From UBA5859 sp041940025 (lineage in GTDB: Bacteria > Pseudomonadota > Gammaproteobacteria > UBA5859): a DNA stretch of 64,000 nt. Shown piece after piece: positions 9,069 through 18,785 of the stretch. The translations under genes were made by a program, and so were the position numbers. Every line of letters starts with the position of its first letter. The stretch's first letter is position 1. The stretch spans positions 62,001-126,000 of the forward strand of contig JBGTSY010000002.1 in the NCBI GenBank assembly GCA_041940025.1. The letters run 5' to 3'. Below the pieces are notes generated by a model. It saw only the letters and a list, made by a program, of their open reading frames with translations, was not told the DNA's origin and searched no databases.

Positions 9069-9815
9069 TTAGTTGTATTCTTCGAAGTCAAAGTCTGCGT
9101 CGCTATCGCTGCCCTCGCCAGAAGTAATGCCGTCTTTTATTGCCGACTGTCGGCGCTGTAAATAGTGGCTACGTAAAAATGCGTAGGGATCCAGAGCATT
9201 ATCCAATACATTGTCCACTCCTAATAATTGAGAACGGATCTGTACAAAGTTGAAGGTGGTCAGTGCCAAGCGCCAATCCGTCGGACTGTAAGTGACTAGA
9301 TTTAAGCTGGTATCCAGGACCAAACCTAAAGCGTCTCTGTTGGAGCTGGGTCCAAATAGCGGTAGCACCAGATACCACCCTTCGCCGATCCCCCAAACGC
9401 CAAAGGTTTGACCGAAATCTTCATTGTTAATGGTTAAACCTAGTTTGCTACCCACATCGATGAATCCTAACAACCCAATCGTGCTATTTAACAGAAATCG
9501 GCCTGTGTCAGCACCGCCCTGTTTTATTTTTCCTTGTAAGAAATCATTGATGATGACCTTTGGGTAGCTCAGATTGATAAAAAAGTTGCTGACACCTCGC
9601 TGCGCAATTTCCGGAGTATAAGTTTTATAGTGTACTGCGATGGGCCTAAGAACCATCGAGTCTAAGTGGTCATTGAATACAAATATTTTTCGGTTTAGCG
9701 GTTCTAAAGGATCCAGAGGTTGTTCAATGGAATTGTGTGCACATGCCGATAAAAATAAACAAGCCCCAATGCTTAAGACGGTAGTTACTCTTTTCATCAT
9801 AGAAGTCATGATCAT
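9069..9815 (-). CDS. mlaA: MlaA (VacJ) outer-membrane phospholipid-transport lipoprotein
   Basis: MlaA is the outer-membrane component of the Mla pathway, which removes misplaced phospholipids from the outer leaflet and hands them to MlaC. The 248-residue product has a lipoprotein signal peptide ending in a LSAC lipobox. It has the family motifs DPLEPLNRKIFVFND, the NFFINLSYP segment, and FGQTFGVWGIGEGWY followed by LPLFGPS. The C-terminal tail is acidic, as in homologues. Several alternative ATGs lie within the first eight codons and none has a clear ribosome-binding site, so the exact start is uncertain. Confidence 0.94.
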   Translation of the reverse strand: MIMTSMMKRVTTVLSIGACLFLSACAHNSIEQPLDPLEPLNRKIFVFNDHLDSMVLRPIAVHYKTYTPEIAQRGVSNFFINLSYPKVIINDFLQGKIKQGGADTGRFLLNSTIGLLGFIDVGSKLGLTINNEDFGQTFGVWGIGEGWYLVLPLFGPSSNRDALGLVLDTSLNLVTYSPTDWRLALTTFNFVQIRSQLLGVDNVLDNALDPYAFLRSHYLQRRQSAIKDGITSGEGSDSDADFDFEEYN

Positions 9816-10370
9816 TTAAGTTATAGTTGTTATCAAGCGGTTAATAATGCCAGTACCCTTGTAGGATTCCAAGTGGAATCCATTCTGTGCATGTTAAAAA
9901 CCGACTAATCGCTGTGTCAATGAGGCGAGTCTGATTGAGTCGACGCAATGGCACGTATCTCGAGGGAGCTTGTTCACTGATGTGACCAATCTAGAAGTGT
10001 GCCACCTGCCGGACTGCGAACGGCAATTTATCTGCTTTTCCATAGCACCCTGTTGCCTAACATGCTGCTGATGTAGAGGGATCGTGAGATACCAGGAGTC
10101 GGGTAGCGATGCGTGGATGGAGCGATTTTCTATCTATTTTAATAGGGTAGGTGTGCCCCGTGAGGCTGTACAACAGTTTGATATGGGATTTTCTGGATTG
10201 CGGTATGATGTGATCTGAGCAATTGGTTTGTTCATAGTTGTGAATTCTTGCGGTTGCGATCTTGGCATCACCTCGTCGCTTAGCGCAGGCCTGTGTCTGC
10301 CAGGAGAATTTTGGAAATGGTGCCTTCGCCCCAGATCCCAAAGAAACAGTGTATGTATTTTGGAATGCCA
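9816..10370. other. 555-base intergenic region without a convincing gene
   Basis: The region separates divergent mlaA and the aminopeptidase-like lipoprotein gene. It contains a minus-strand open frame (10057-10371) whose composition (Ser/Thr/His/Arg-rich, no recognisable fold) looks like chance. The only structure I see is the short inverted repeat at 9864-9881. It presumably holds both promoters, but none is clear. Confidence 0.5.
9864..9881. repeat. Perfect 8-bp inverted repeat upstream of mlaA
   Basis: GGATTCCA and its exact complement TGGAATCC are separated by two bases, about 50 bases upstream of the mlaA start. No T-run follows on either side, so a terminator is unlikely; an operator or chance dyad is possible. 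Confidence 0.35.
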
Positions 10371-11456
10371 ATGTTTAGTAAAAAATTCAGTACCAAGGCG
10401 CTGGTAAAACAGAGTGTGAAGTCAGTGATCTATGTTCTTTTACTGGGTTATCTGAGCGGGTGCTCTGTTCCGTATTATCACAGCGCGGTTTCAGGCCATT
10501 TAAAACTACTCCGACAAAGGGTCCCCCTTGAGGAGGCGTTGCGTTCTTCCTCGCTGTCTCAACAGAGAAAACAGAAATTAGATTTGTTCAAGCAGGTACG
10601 CCAGTTTGCATTCGAAAAATTGCTGCTACCCGACAATAAGAGTTATAAACATTATGTTTCGCTTGAAGATAAATATGTGGTCTGGAATCTAGTTGCCACA
10701 CCTGAATTTTCATTAGAACCCAAGCAATTTTGTTTCCTCGTCGTCGGATGTTTGCAATACAAAGGCTTTTTTCAGCAAAAGAAGGCTTTAGAAGCCGCTG
10801 AGTTCTGGCAGCAGCAAGGATTTGACGTCTCCGTCGGTGGTGTCCGGGCTTATTCCACTTTAGGATGGTTGCCGGATCCTTTATTAAGCAGTCAACTGGA
10901 GTTGCCAGAACATATAATGATTTCTGTTTTATTTCATGAATTGGCCCATCAAAAATTGTATGCAAAAGATGACTCGTCTTTTAATGAGGCATTCGCAGAA
11001 GCAGTGGCTGAGTATGGGGTTCGCCTCTGGTATCAGCAGAATGGTCAGGATGCTGAGTTGCGCCGCTTAGATGGATACAACGAGCGAGTAGAAGCGATGC
11101 GTCCGCTCTTAGAGCGAACTCGCTATGAACTGGAGGCCTTATACACACAATCATTGCCTGACGCGCAGATGCGTCTCTCCAAGCAATTAATCTTGGATAA
11201 TTTTAAGCGTCAATTAACCCTGCTCAAGGTAGAATGGGATGGTTATAGCGGGTTTGACCACTGGTTAAACAGATCCCTTAATAACGCGCATTTTACGCGG
11301 GTAGGGACCTATCAACACTGGCTCCCTGCATTTCGTGCGCTGCTTGGCGAAAGCTCAGATATAAGCCAGTTTTATCGGAAAAGCGAGCAGTTGGCCTCCC
11401 TGCCTTTTGCACAGCGCCAAATACAATTACAAGGACTAAAAAATCGATTTGATTGA
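10371..11456 (+). CDS. Lipoprotein of the putative aminopeptidase family (DUF2265/Aminopep)
   Basis: A predicted zinc peptidase anchored as a lipoprotein. From the start at 10371 it has 361 residues. It has a signal peptide ending in LSGC (lipobox), a helical region, and the zinc-peptidase motif HELAHQ (HExxH) followed by FNEAFAEAVAEYG, where the glutamates can supply the third zinc ligand. Family members are annotated as putative aminopeptidases; the substrate is unknown. In-frame ATGs also occur at 10293, 10353 and 10365. I prefer 10371 because TGGA lies at a good distance and it gives a normal signal peptide. Confidence 0.82.
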   Translation: MFSKKFSTKALVKQSVKSVIYVLLLGYLSGCSVPYYHSAVSGHLKLLRQRVPLEEALRSSSLSQQRKQKLDLFKQVRQFAFEKLLLPDNKSYKHYVSLEDKYVVWNLVATPEFSLEPKQFCFLVVGCLQYKGFFQQKKALEAAEFWQQQGFDVSVGGVRAYSTLGWLPDPLLSSQLELPEHIMISVLFHELAHQKLYAKDDSSFNEAFAEAVAEYGVRLWYQQNGQDAELRRLDGYNERVEAMRPLLERTRYELEALYTQSLPDAQMRLSKQLILDNFKRQLTLLKVEWDGYSGFDHWLNRSLNNAHFTRVGTYQHWLPAFRALLGESSDISQFYRKSEQLASLPFAQRQIQLQGLKNRFD

Positions 11457-11657
11457 TTTTATAAACACCATTAAACTGCCGCTCCGAGTCGATCTCTGCT
11501 TTTATTGACATTCATTCCTATCCCTCTCGGGTGGTAAAGTTGACGTTCAATGGCAATCGTCGATAATTTTTTAGAATAATGTTGGTGGCCTCGCCGATAA
11601 TGTGAGTTGATATGGTCAGTATCTTGAAAACAATTACAGTGAAAGATTTAATCTACG

Positions 11658-12890
11658 ATGATGGAGCGGATTGTCAGGCTTTTGTTTGGTTTAAAGTTGC
11701 GATGGTTAATGTTGATTGCCAATCTATTGGGCGTGATGATTGCGGAACTTTTGGCCAGTATGATCTATCGCTGGGTGGAGGGCGAAGTGACCGCAGGAGT
11801 GCATGTGGCGGCTACCCTGACAGTTATCATGACGGTTACTCCCATGAGCATTGCTGTACATCGTTTATTGGCCGTACTTCAAGATCGAGAGCAATCACTC
11901 ATTTCTGCAAATAAGCAGATTGACACAAAAAACAAGCGCTTTCGTTCCATCTTGGAGATGAGTGTCGCACTGCAGTCTTCTGATGAGTTAACGGAATTTC
12001 TTCAGTGTACTCTGACCACCCTGTATCGCATTTACTTCGATAGAAAATTCGCCATCATTGTGCACGGTACCCGTGCTAACGTGGTACGCAATTTTGCTGT
12101 CCATGGATTAGTGGATAGTGAAGTGGATATCTTGCTAGGGTTGCGTGGGGAACTGATTCATCAAAATTATTTACCGGTTCAGCAGGCGCTTTTGCAATTG
12201 CCCGATAATTCAGATTCTAGATGGACTTTCTATTCCTTATGGGGACGAACCAATCGATTAATTGGCACTTTAATTATCAAAGGACCGGTAGAATTTAAAG
12301 AAGAGCAAGAGGTGATGAATGTGTTGGTACGCCAAATTTCAGTGGCAGCAGAAAACAAACTGTTGGCATTAGAACTGGAGAAACTGGCCAGTACAGACGC
12401 ACTGACAAACGCTTACAACAGGGGATATCTCGAGCGTGAATTGCGCAATCAAATTCTGCTTTCTCGTTCCAGTCCCGATGTAGATTTTGCGCTGTTCGTG
12501 ATTGACGTGAATGGGCTCAAGCATATCAATGATACTTATGGTCATGAAGAAGGCGACCGCGCGATCATATTGGTAGCGAAGATGTTACGCAGGGTATCAC
12601 GGGAATCTGATGTGATGGCTAGAATGGGCGGAGATGAGTTTGTATTGCTGTGCCCAGGTACTTCTAAAAAAGAGGCATCTGTTTTATTAGAACGCATTCG
12701 AGAGCAGGAGCGGCAGGCCTATATTGAAATTGTGCGAGGAGATAAAAAAGAGAAGGTGGCGATAAAAATAAGCATCGGTTTGGCCAGTAGCGATGAGGTC
12801 GTTGGAGAGCGCGTCATGCGTTGTGCTGATGACGCTATGTATCAAGACAAAAAAGCATTTTATCAATCAAATGAAGAAAAATTGGATTGA
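11658..12890 (+). CDS. Membrane-bound diguanylate cyclase (GGDEF)
   Basis: The enzyme makes cyclic di-GMP from two GTP. The 410-residue product has two N-terminal membrane helices (about residues 12-32 and 45-68), a helical linker and a GAF-like sensory region (~95-225). A C-terminal GGDEF domain (~240-400) carries an intact active site MGGDEF. An RESD motif lies five residues upstream, matching the RxxD product-inhibition (I) site, so feedback inhibition by c-di-GMP is likely. There is no EAL domain. It stands alone; a PilZ protein is encoded 40 kb away. Confidence 0.93.
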   Translation: MMERIVRLLFGLKLRWLMLIANLLGVMIAELLASMIYRWVEGEVTAGVHVAATLTVIMTVTPMSIAVHRLLAVLQDREQSLISANKQIDTKNKRFRSILEMSVALQSSDELTEFLQCTLTTLYRIYFDRKFAIIVHGTRANVVRNFAVHGLVDSEVDILLGLRGELIHQNYLPVQQALLQLPDNSDSRWTFYSLWGRTNRLIGTLIIKGPVEFKEEQEVMNVLVRQISVAAENKLLALELEKLASTDALTNAYNRGYLERELRNQILLSRSSPDVDFALFVIDVNGLKHINDTYGHEEGDRAIILVAKMLRRVSRESDVMARMGGDEFVLLCPGTSKKEASVLLERIREQERQAYIEIVRGDKKEKVAIKISIGLASSDEVVGERVMRCADDAMYQDKKAFYQSNEEKLD

Positions 12891-12912
12891 CAGGTTCTCC
12901 GCTAGAGTCAGC

Positions 12913-13479
12913 TTAGAAGTGAAACAGCAATGCCACTGAATACTTGAGAATATTTTCTGTTTCGCCATTTCCGTAGCCGCTTTTAAAGGCATCAAAGGAG
13001 CCTCGAATGATCAGCGCTTCGGAATAAAAATTAGTTTGCACACCTGCTCCAACAGTGAGATCGCTACCAGAATCTTCAAAGGATCGGCCCACTTCAGAAA
13101 GTTGGCTATCCCAAGACAATACCCCTATTCGACTAAACAGGGATAGATAGTCTTGGAAAGGTAATTGCGCATAGAGGCGCAAGGCGACGCCGTCCGTATC
13201 TGCTCTTAGATCATCAAGAGTTTTGGGATCCCCGAGATCGTTCCAACCCAGATCGACCCCCCAGATATCGTTAACTTGGTAACCAATGAACATCTGTCCT
13301 GCGCTGGTAGCGTCTCCCAATTGATTGTAATCGACTATTCCCAAATCAAACCCCACATGTAAGCTGCCAGCCGGGAGCCCTTGGGCAAAACCCGTGGAGC
13401 TGGTGACACACATTAATATAAGTAGAGTTGGTAGTCGTTTGCCAATTAGTTTGAAATTGGAAAGAAAGGGTCTGTTCAT
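12913..13479 (-). CDS. Small outer-membrane beta-barrel protein (OmpA/OmpW-like fold)
   Basis: A 188-residue secreted protein: signal peptide ending near residue 32 (TGFAQG), then alternating aromatic strands such as HVGFDLGIVDYN and FIGYQVNDIWGVDLGW. It ends in a terminal FHF, where the final phenylalanine is the usual outer-membrane insertion signal. It fits the 8-stranded porin-family/OMP_b-brl group. Function is unknown. It is convergent with the GGDEF gene. Confidence 0.75.
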   Translation of the reverse strand: MNRPFLSNFKLIGKRLPTLLILMCVTSSTGFAQGLPAGSLHVGFDLGIVDYNQLGDATSAGQMFIGYQVNDIWGVDLGWNDLGDPKTLDDLRADTDGVALRLYAQLPFQDYLSLFSRIGVLSWDSQLSEVGRSFEDSGSDLTVGAGVQTNFYSEALIIRGSFDAFKSGYGNGETENILKYSVALLFHF

Positions 13480-13633
13480 TGCGTTATGGTCTTTTATTGA
13501 TAGTTTAGTTGGGTTGTTATGGTTTAAAATTAAAATATCTAACTAGGTGTGCCTCTCACCATCTTTAGGAGCAGTAAGTGTACCCCAAGCTCGGATCATG
13601 AAGCTAATCGATATTAAAAAAGAGGAGATCTCT

Positions 13634-14050
13634 ATGTGCCTGAAGCGGATGAAACAGTGTTCTACACTAATGTTTAGCACGATTTTACTGTTAGCGTGCA
13701 GTGCCGCGGACGTACAGGTGAATCTGCCCCGCAGTGCCGATAAGGTGTTGGGATCTGAGCAGATTGTTTTTTCGGACAATTTCCTGCGTAGTCGAGTCGA
13801 AATTGTTGAAGCCAGCACCAAAATGGGTGATACACAGCTGCGGGCGAGAGTGAGATTGCGCAGCAGGGAAAGTCTTGGGCTCACTATCGAGTACCGGTTT
13901 GTTTGGTTCGATGCTCAGAATGAACCCGTGCAAGTGGACGCCTATGCATGGTATCCAATTAAATTTAAAGCAAAAAAAATTGTTACATTAGAGAGTATTG
14001 CGCCAGATGCAAGGGCGCAAAAATACCAGCTTAAGCTACGTCAAAAATAG
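13634..14050 (+). CDS. YcfL-like (DUF1425) lipoprotein
   Basis: A 138-residue lipoprotein with a lipobox LLLAC and a small beta-sandwich domain; the ending ITIEYRF(V)WFD / DAYAWYPI pattern resembles DUF1425 proteins such as YcfL. In several gammaproteobacteria YcfL-like proteins accompany LpoB, which is not seen here. The frame is open further 5' (to 13547), but the ATG at 13634 has a strong AGGAG at 13622-13626 and gives a proper signal peptide, so I place the start there. The assignment to DUF1425 is moderate. Confidence 0.65.
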   Translation: MCLKRMKQCSTLMFSTILLLACSAADVQVNLPRSADKVLGSEQIVFSDNFLRSRVEIVEASTKMGDTQLRARVRLRSRESLGLTIEYRFVWFDAQNEPVQVDAYAWYPIKFKAKKIVTLESIAPDARAQKYQLKLRQK

Positions 14051-14208
14051 CAAATACCCGGCTTTTATTTCCTCCCTGACATATAGGCATCGCCCAATTC
14101 GCCGATAGTTTATTCAGATCAGCTGCTTGGCTGAAATCCGGGGCGCTCATTATGACCGCTCCCTGAATATAGATCCCTGTCCAACCACTGCACGAAAAAG
14201 GTGTTGAG

Positions 14209-17200
14209 ATGCCCTTTCAGACTGACTCTTCAATCGGGCAAAACGGCGGAACATTAGACGCGATACTTGATCCGGCAATATTAGTAGATGCCTGCGGCAG
14301 AATTCAACAGATCAATCGAGCCGCTGTAGCATGGTTGCACGAATTGGAATTTCGATTAATCGGAGAATCAGCCCACCGGCTGTTCCACAATCCTGCACAA
14401 CAATCCCGCGACTGTGCGCTTTGTCAGGCGGTTAAAAATAATAGTCCATGCCACAATCACCAATTGCAGAACGGCGCATCAAAACATTTAATGATTTCAA
14501 GTTCTCCTCTCGATCCGGCTAATCCGCAACTGGGATCATTGCAGATCATCCGTGATGTCACCGAGCTGCATAGGTGGCAGCAGGGGTTGAAACAGAAAGC
14601 AGAGCGGTTTGAACTGGGATTAAGCTGTGCCAATGATGCGCTCTGGGATTACGATTTTCGCACAGCGGATGCCTATCTCTCCCCGCATTTTCGATATCGA
14701 TTCAAGATCGATGAGGTTGCGCTCAGCGAACTCTCTTTCGATTGGTTAAGCAGAGTCCATGAAGAGGATAGGGAGCAAGCAAAAGCCATCGTACGTGACT
14801 GCTTGAAGGATAGGACTGAAAAGTTTAGAACAGAAATTCGTTTCAGAGATCGAAATGACCAAACTATTTGGATGTTGATACGGGGCCGTATTGTTCGTGA
14901 TGAAACGGATAGAGAGCCCATTAGATTGATCGCGGTGCTCACGGATATTACCCGGCAAAAAGTATTGGACTCTGCCTTACGTCAGAGTGAACAGCGTTTT
15001 CGTGGTGTGTTTGACTCTGCCGGACACGGCATGGCCATTGTCTCGCCAGACGGCGTGATACGTAAAGGCAATCAGGCTCTTTGCACAATATTTGGTTACC
15101 GAAAATCTAAAATACATCAGGTAGAGTATGAAGAGTTAGTCTATCCTAGTGATTTAAGTAAACAGCAAGGTGTCTTTCGTCAACTGTTATCGGCACAGAA
15201 AAATAGCTATTGTGGTGAACACCGTTTTAAACATCTTTCAGGCGATGAAATACATGCTATTTTAGCAATCACTCTGGTCAGAGATAGGCTTAACAACCCG
15301 ATACACTTCATCGTTCAGTTGATGGATATCACTGACTACAAGGTCAATTTAGAGAGATTGAAAAAGCGGGAATTCGAATTTTCTAAAGCTCAATCTGTGG
15401 CGAGGATTGGTTGTTGGAGCTATCAACTGGCCACCAATGTGATTGAGTTGGATGACATGGGAAAAACATTGGTAGGTGAGGAAAATCTAGAGTACTTTAA
15501 AGATTTTAATACTACCATTGAACATGTCCATCCAATTGATAAGAGCCGATTATTAGCGTCAATTGAAAATGCGATAGAAAAGGAAAAACCTATCGAGGAG
15601 GAATTTAGGGTCTTATTTCCTCATTGTGATCCGATGTTCTTCCAACTTAGGGGCGAGCTACTGTTTGATGATGAAGGCAAACCGTCGCATATTGATGGCA
15701 TCTTTCAAGATGTGACTGAGTTGAGAAAAAATAAGGCGAAATTAGACAAACATCATGACGATATGGCGAACGCGGAATCAATTGCTCATTTTGGCATTTG
15801 GGAGTGGGCCGTTGTCCCAGATGAACTAAATTGCTCCGCTGCATTACTCGAACTGTTAGGATTGGATGTCGATGGAAAACCAAAATTACTGCAAGAATTG
15901 GTTAATTTAATTCATCCTGACGACATTGGATTAATCATGAATGCGCTCGATGCGGCCTTGGTGGGAACAGACAAATTAGATGCGCTATGCAGAGTGTACC
16001 GGACTGATAATACACTTCTGTATACACGAGTAGTGGGTTCCGTACTGCGCGACGAATTCGGTGCGCCCGTATTAGTCAGTGGTATTTTACAGGACGTGAC
16101 GCAACAGTCATTGGAGCTGTTGGAGCGGGAACGCATGCAGAATCAGCTTCGTCAGGCCCAAAGAATGGAATCTCTTGGCCAACTAACTGGTGGTATCGCA
16201 CACGACTTCAGTAATATTCTGGGCAGTATGTTGGGCTATGTTCATATGGCGCGAGATCGTCTGATGATTGCTGATGGCTCAGAGATTGAAGAATATTTGA
16301 GAGAGATCGACACCGCCGGAAGGAGAGCGAGAGACCTCATTTCGCAAATGATGTTGTTTAGTAAAGGAGGCTCTGTTGCGTCAAAACCGATGGTTTTGGG
16401 ACCTTTGGTGGATAAGGTGCTGAAGATGGTGCGACCTATGTTGTCCGACAATATCGAATTAAATTCAACAATAGACAGTACCTTACCAGTGGTGATGATG
16501 GATTCCATACAGTTGCACCAACTGTTGATGAACTTATGCCTCAATGCCCGTGATGCGCTTTCACCGGACCAATCGGGGACAATTCAGGTTAAAGTGTATA
16601 GCGAATCGATAGAGCAGTTGAGTTGTTGTTCTTGTCACCAGCAGATTGATGGCGAGTACCTGGTGATTTCTGTAGCGGACAACGGAAGTGGTATTGACCC
16701 ACAATCCTTTGAAAAGATATTTGATCCCTTCTTTAGCACAAAGCCTAGCGGCGAAGGTACGGGTATGGGTTTGTCAGTGGTACACGGAATTGTTCATGAA
16801 CACAATGGACACGTTGAGGTGCTCAGTACGGTCGGCCAAGGTACAGAGTTGAAACTCTATTTCCCGGCAGTGGCGATGGAAATGTCTCTCGGATCCGCTC
16901 CCATGCAATCGTCGCCTGTGGCGAAAGAAGAGGGTCGAATCATGGTGGTGGAAGACGATGATACTTTGTTGAGGTGTTTGAGTGGATTCCTCATGAGCAG
17001 AGGGTTTGATGTGTGGCGTTTCCACGATCCCGTAGAGGCGTTAAACGTGTACCGACAGGATCCCAGTCGTATCGACTTAGTGATTACAGATATGAATATG
17101 CCTGGGATGAGAGGCGATCAACTGGCGCAGGAGCTGCTAGCGATTCGGCGGGAATTGCCGGTGATTTTGACCACAGGATTTGTGCATCTCATGGATGCCG

Positions 17201-17316
17201 ATAAGGCTCGGGAGCTTGGAATTTTAGGCTTTTTAACCAAACCTGTGGATCCGGAAGAACTGACTAAGTTGATTGGCGAACTTTGGATCCCTGACAAAAC
17301 TGCGCAACAAGTCTGA
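14209..17316 (+). CDS. Multi-PAS hybrid sensor histidine kinase with C-terminal receiver
   Basis: A 1035-residue soluble signalling protein with no membrane segments. An N-terminal PAS (~15-120, with a CALC / PCH cysteine cluster) is followed by at least four more PAS/PAC modules to ~residue 640, each closing with a DIT/DVT element. A HisKA domain follows with its phosphorylatable His in GGIAHDFSN (~667), then the HATPase domain (DNGSGIDPQ, GTGMGLSVVHG; ~740-890). A C-terminal receiver (~910-1030) carries VVEDDD, the phospho-acceptor Asp in ITDMNMPG and the Lys in LTKPVD. It is likely a cytoplasmic hybrid kinase relaying to an unseen phosphotransfer protein or regulator. AAGGTG precedes the ATG. 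Confidence 0.94.
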   Translation: MPFQTDSSIGQNGGTLDAILDPAILVDACGRIQQINRAAVAWLHELEFRLIGESAHRLFHNPAQQSRDCALCQAVKNNSPCHNHQLQNGASKHLMISSSPLDPANPQLGSLQIIRDVTELHRWQQGLKQKAERFELGLSCANDALWDYDFRTADAYLSPHFRYRFKIDEVALSELSFDWLSRVHEEDREQAKAIVRDCLKDRTEKFRTEIRFRDRNDQTIWMLIRGRIVRDETDREPIRLIAVLTDITRQKVLDSALRQSEQRFRGVFDSAGHGMAIVSPDGVIRKGNQALCTIFGYRKSKIHQVEYEELVYPSDLSKQQGVFRQLLSAQKNSYCGEHRFKHLSGDEIHAILAITLVRDRLNNPIHFIVQLMDITDYKVNLERLKKREFEFSKAQSVARIGCWSYQLATNVIELDDMGKTLVGEENLEYFKDFNTTIEHVHPIDKSRLLASIENAIEKEKPIEEEFRVLFPHCDPMFFQLRGELLFDDEGKPSHIDGIFQDVTELRKNKAKLDKHHDDMANAESIAHFGIWEWAVVPDELNCSAALLELLGLDVDGKPKLLQELVNLIHPDDIGLIMNALDAALVGTDKLDALCRVYRTDNTLLYTRVVGSVLRDEFGAPVLVSGILQDVTQQSLELLERERMQNQLRQAQRMESLGQLTGGIAHDFSNILGSMLGYVHMARDRLMIADGSEIEEYLREIDTAGRRARDLISQMMLFSKGGSVASKPMVLGPLVDKVLKMVRPMLSDNIELNSTIDSTLPVVMMDSIQLHQLLMNLCLNARDALSPDQSGTIQVKVYSESIEQLSCCSCHQQIDGEYLVISVADNGSGIDPQSFEKIFDPFFSTKPSGEGTGMGLSVVHGIVHEHNGHVEVLSTVGQGTELKLYFPAVAMEMSLGSAPMQSSPVAKEEGRIMVVEDDDTLLRCLSGFLMSRGFDVWRFHDPVEALNVYRQDPSRIDLVITDMNMPGMRGDQLAQELLAIRRELPVILTTGFVHLMDADKARELGILGFLTKPVDPEELTKLIGELWIPDKTAQQV

Positions 17317-17411
17317 TATCAACCAGGGTTGTGGCAGGCAGATCCCGCCTCCTTGCGTCATAAAATTGGCATGCTTGCCATCATAAAATAAATCCCGTAG
17401 TCTCCCTTCCG

Positions 17412-17425
17412 CTTATTTAAATAAG
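17412..17425. repeat. 14-bp perfect palindrome upstream of the thiolase gene
   Basis: CTTATTTAAATAAG reads the same on both strands, and is flanked by CCG on the left and CGG slightly offset on the right. It lies ~165 bases upstream of the thiolase start, a plausible place for a dimeric repressor operator. No T-run follows. Confidence 0.4.
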
Positions 17426-17588
17426 TGCGGAGCGTTCAATAACGATAAAGGACGCGTGACCTGCAGACTAGTATGTTCTGCGCTCACTTGAGACCTTTTA
17501 ACTCAGAAGAATAATTTTCTAAGTGATTTAACGAGAAGGTTAAGTGGGTTAATCAATAACGACAACCTTGACAGGGGGACGGGCTCCA

Positions 17589-18785
17589 ATGGCTATCGAT
17601 CCAACCTATATGAAGGGTAAAGCCGCGATTGTTGGCGTTACCGATAGGGTTTCACCTACGGGTGTATTAGGTGTACCCGAAAGACAACTCGAAATGGAAA
17701 TGATTGGTGAGGCGCTTGAAGATGCAGGCCTCACCATCGCAGACGTGGATGGTATTTGTGCAGCAGGATTCATGATGCCTTCCATGGAGCTAGCGGAACA
17801 TCTTGGCATTACACCGCGATGGACCAATAGCACCATGACTGGTGGATCCAGCTTTGAGGTCCATGTACAACAAGCGGCCGCAGCAATTGCATTGGGTCAG
17901 GCAGAGGTAGTGGTTTCTGTCTATGCACAAACTCCCCGTGCAAGAGGTAAGGGATTAGGTGACATGTCGGCAATGATGGGCATGATGGATCAATCCAATC
18001 CTATGCCGATGGTAGAATGGGAAATGCCTGCTGGTAATGTCATGCCGGGCGGTGCTTACGCATTAGCGGCTTCCAGACACATGGCGCAATATGGCACGAC
18101 CTCTGAGCAGTTGGCTCAAATTGCCGTTTCCACCCGGGAATGGGCGTGTAAAAATCCTCGTGCTCGTTATCAAGAGCCAATCACCATTGATGATGTTTTT
18201 GCATCTCCGATGATTTCCACACCGTTGCGCCGCTTAGATTGCTGTTTGGTGACTGATGGTGCGGGCGCTTTCGTGATGACCAGTGCAGAGCGTGCCAAGG
18301 ATCTGAAAAAGAAACCAGTCTATGTGTTAGGAACTGGCACGGCACATGATCACGCAATGATGATTAGTCAAATGCCCGATCTGGCGACGACGCCAGGAGT
18401 CATTTCCGGTCGTGAGGCGTTCAAACAGGCCGATCTGACACCGAATGATGTGGATTTGTTGATGAGTTACGACTCGTTCACCATTACCGTGGCGCTGTCT
18501 ATTGAAGACTTGGGTTTTTGTCCTAAAGGTGAAGTGGGTGCGTTTGTTGAGGATGGAAAGTTAGGCCCAGGGGGCTCTTTTCCTGTGAATACTAATGGTG
18601 GCGGACTCTCTTATACCCATCCTGGCATGTATGGCATGTTCCTGATTGTTGAAGCTGTGCGCCAGTTACGTGGTGAGTGTGACGATAGACAATTGGATAA
18701 CCCTAAGGTCGCCATAGCACATGGTTGCGGTGGGGTGTTGTCCTGTACTTCAACAGCTATTCTCGGAACGGAGGACGCACTATGA
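17589..18785 (+). CDS. Thiolase-superfamily protein (SCP-x/Ltp2-like, lacks the usual nucleophile Cys)
   Basis: A 398-residue member of the thiolase fold in the lipid-transfer-protein (SCP-x/Ltp2) branch. The N-terminal core includes AAIVGVTDR and the TGGSSFEVHVQQAAAAI helix. In canonical thiolases a nucleophilic cysteine sits just before this; here the segment TNSTMTGGSS has none. The C-terminal HGCGG motif is present. Loss of the Cys argues against Claisen thiolysis and for an aldolase-like or other acyl-CoA role. The upstream TTG at 17568 is in frame, but ATG 17589 has GGGGGA at good spacing. The stop overlaps the next gene (ATGA), whose DUF35 product is the expected partner. Confidence 0.85.
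   Translation: MAIDPTYMKGKAAIVGVTDRVSPTGVLGVPERQLEMEMIGEALEDAGLTIADVDGICAAGFMMPSMELAEHLGITPRWTNSTMTGGSSFEVHVQQAAAAIALGQAEVVVSVYAQTPRARGKGLGDMSAMMGMMDQSNPMPMVEWEMPAGNVMPGGAYALAASRHMAQYGTTSEQLAQIAVSTREWACKNPRARYQEPITIDDVFASPMISTPLRRLDCCLVTDGAGAFVMTSAERAKDLKKKPVYVLGTGTAHDHAMMISQMPDLATTPGVISGREAFKQADLTPNDVDLLMSYDSFTITVALSIEDLGFCPKGEVGAFVEDGKLGPGGSFPVNTNGGGLSYTHPGMYGMFLIVEAVRQLRGECDDRQLDNPKVAIAHGCGGVLSCTSTAILGTEDAL

Noticed and set aside
10057..10371. 104-codon minus-strand open frame between mlaA and the aminopeptidase-like gene
   Set aside because: Composition and lack of any domain or ribosome-binding site point to a chance frame; it also overlaps the 5' end of a well supported gene.
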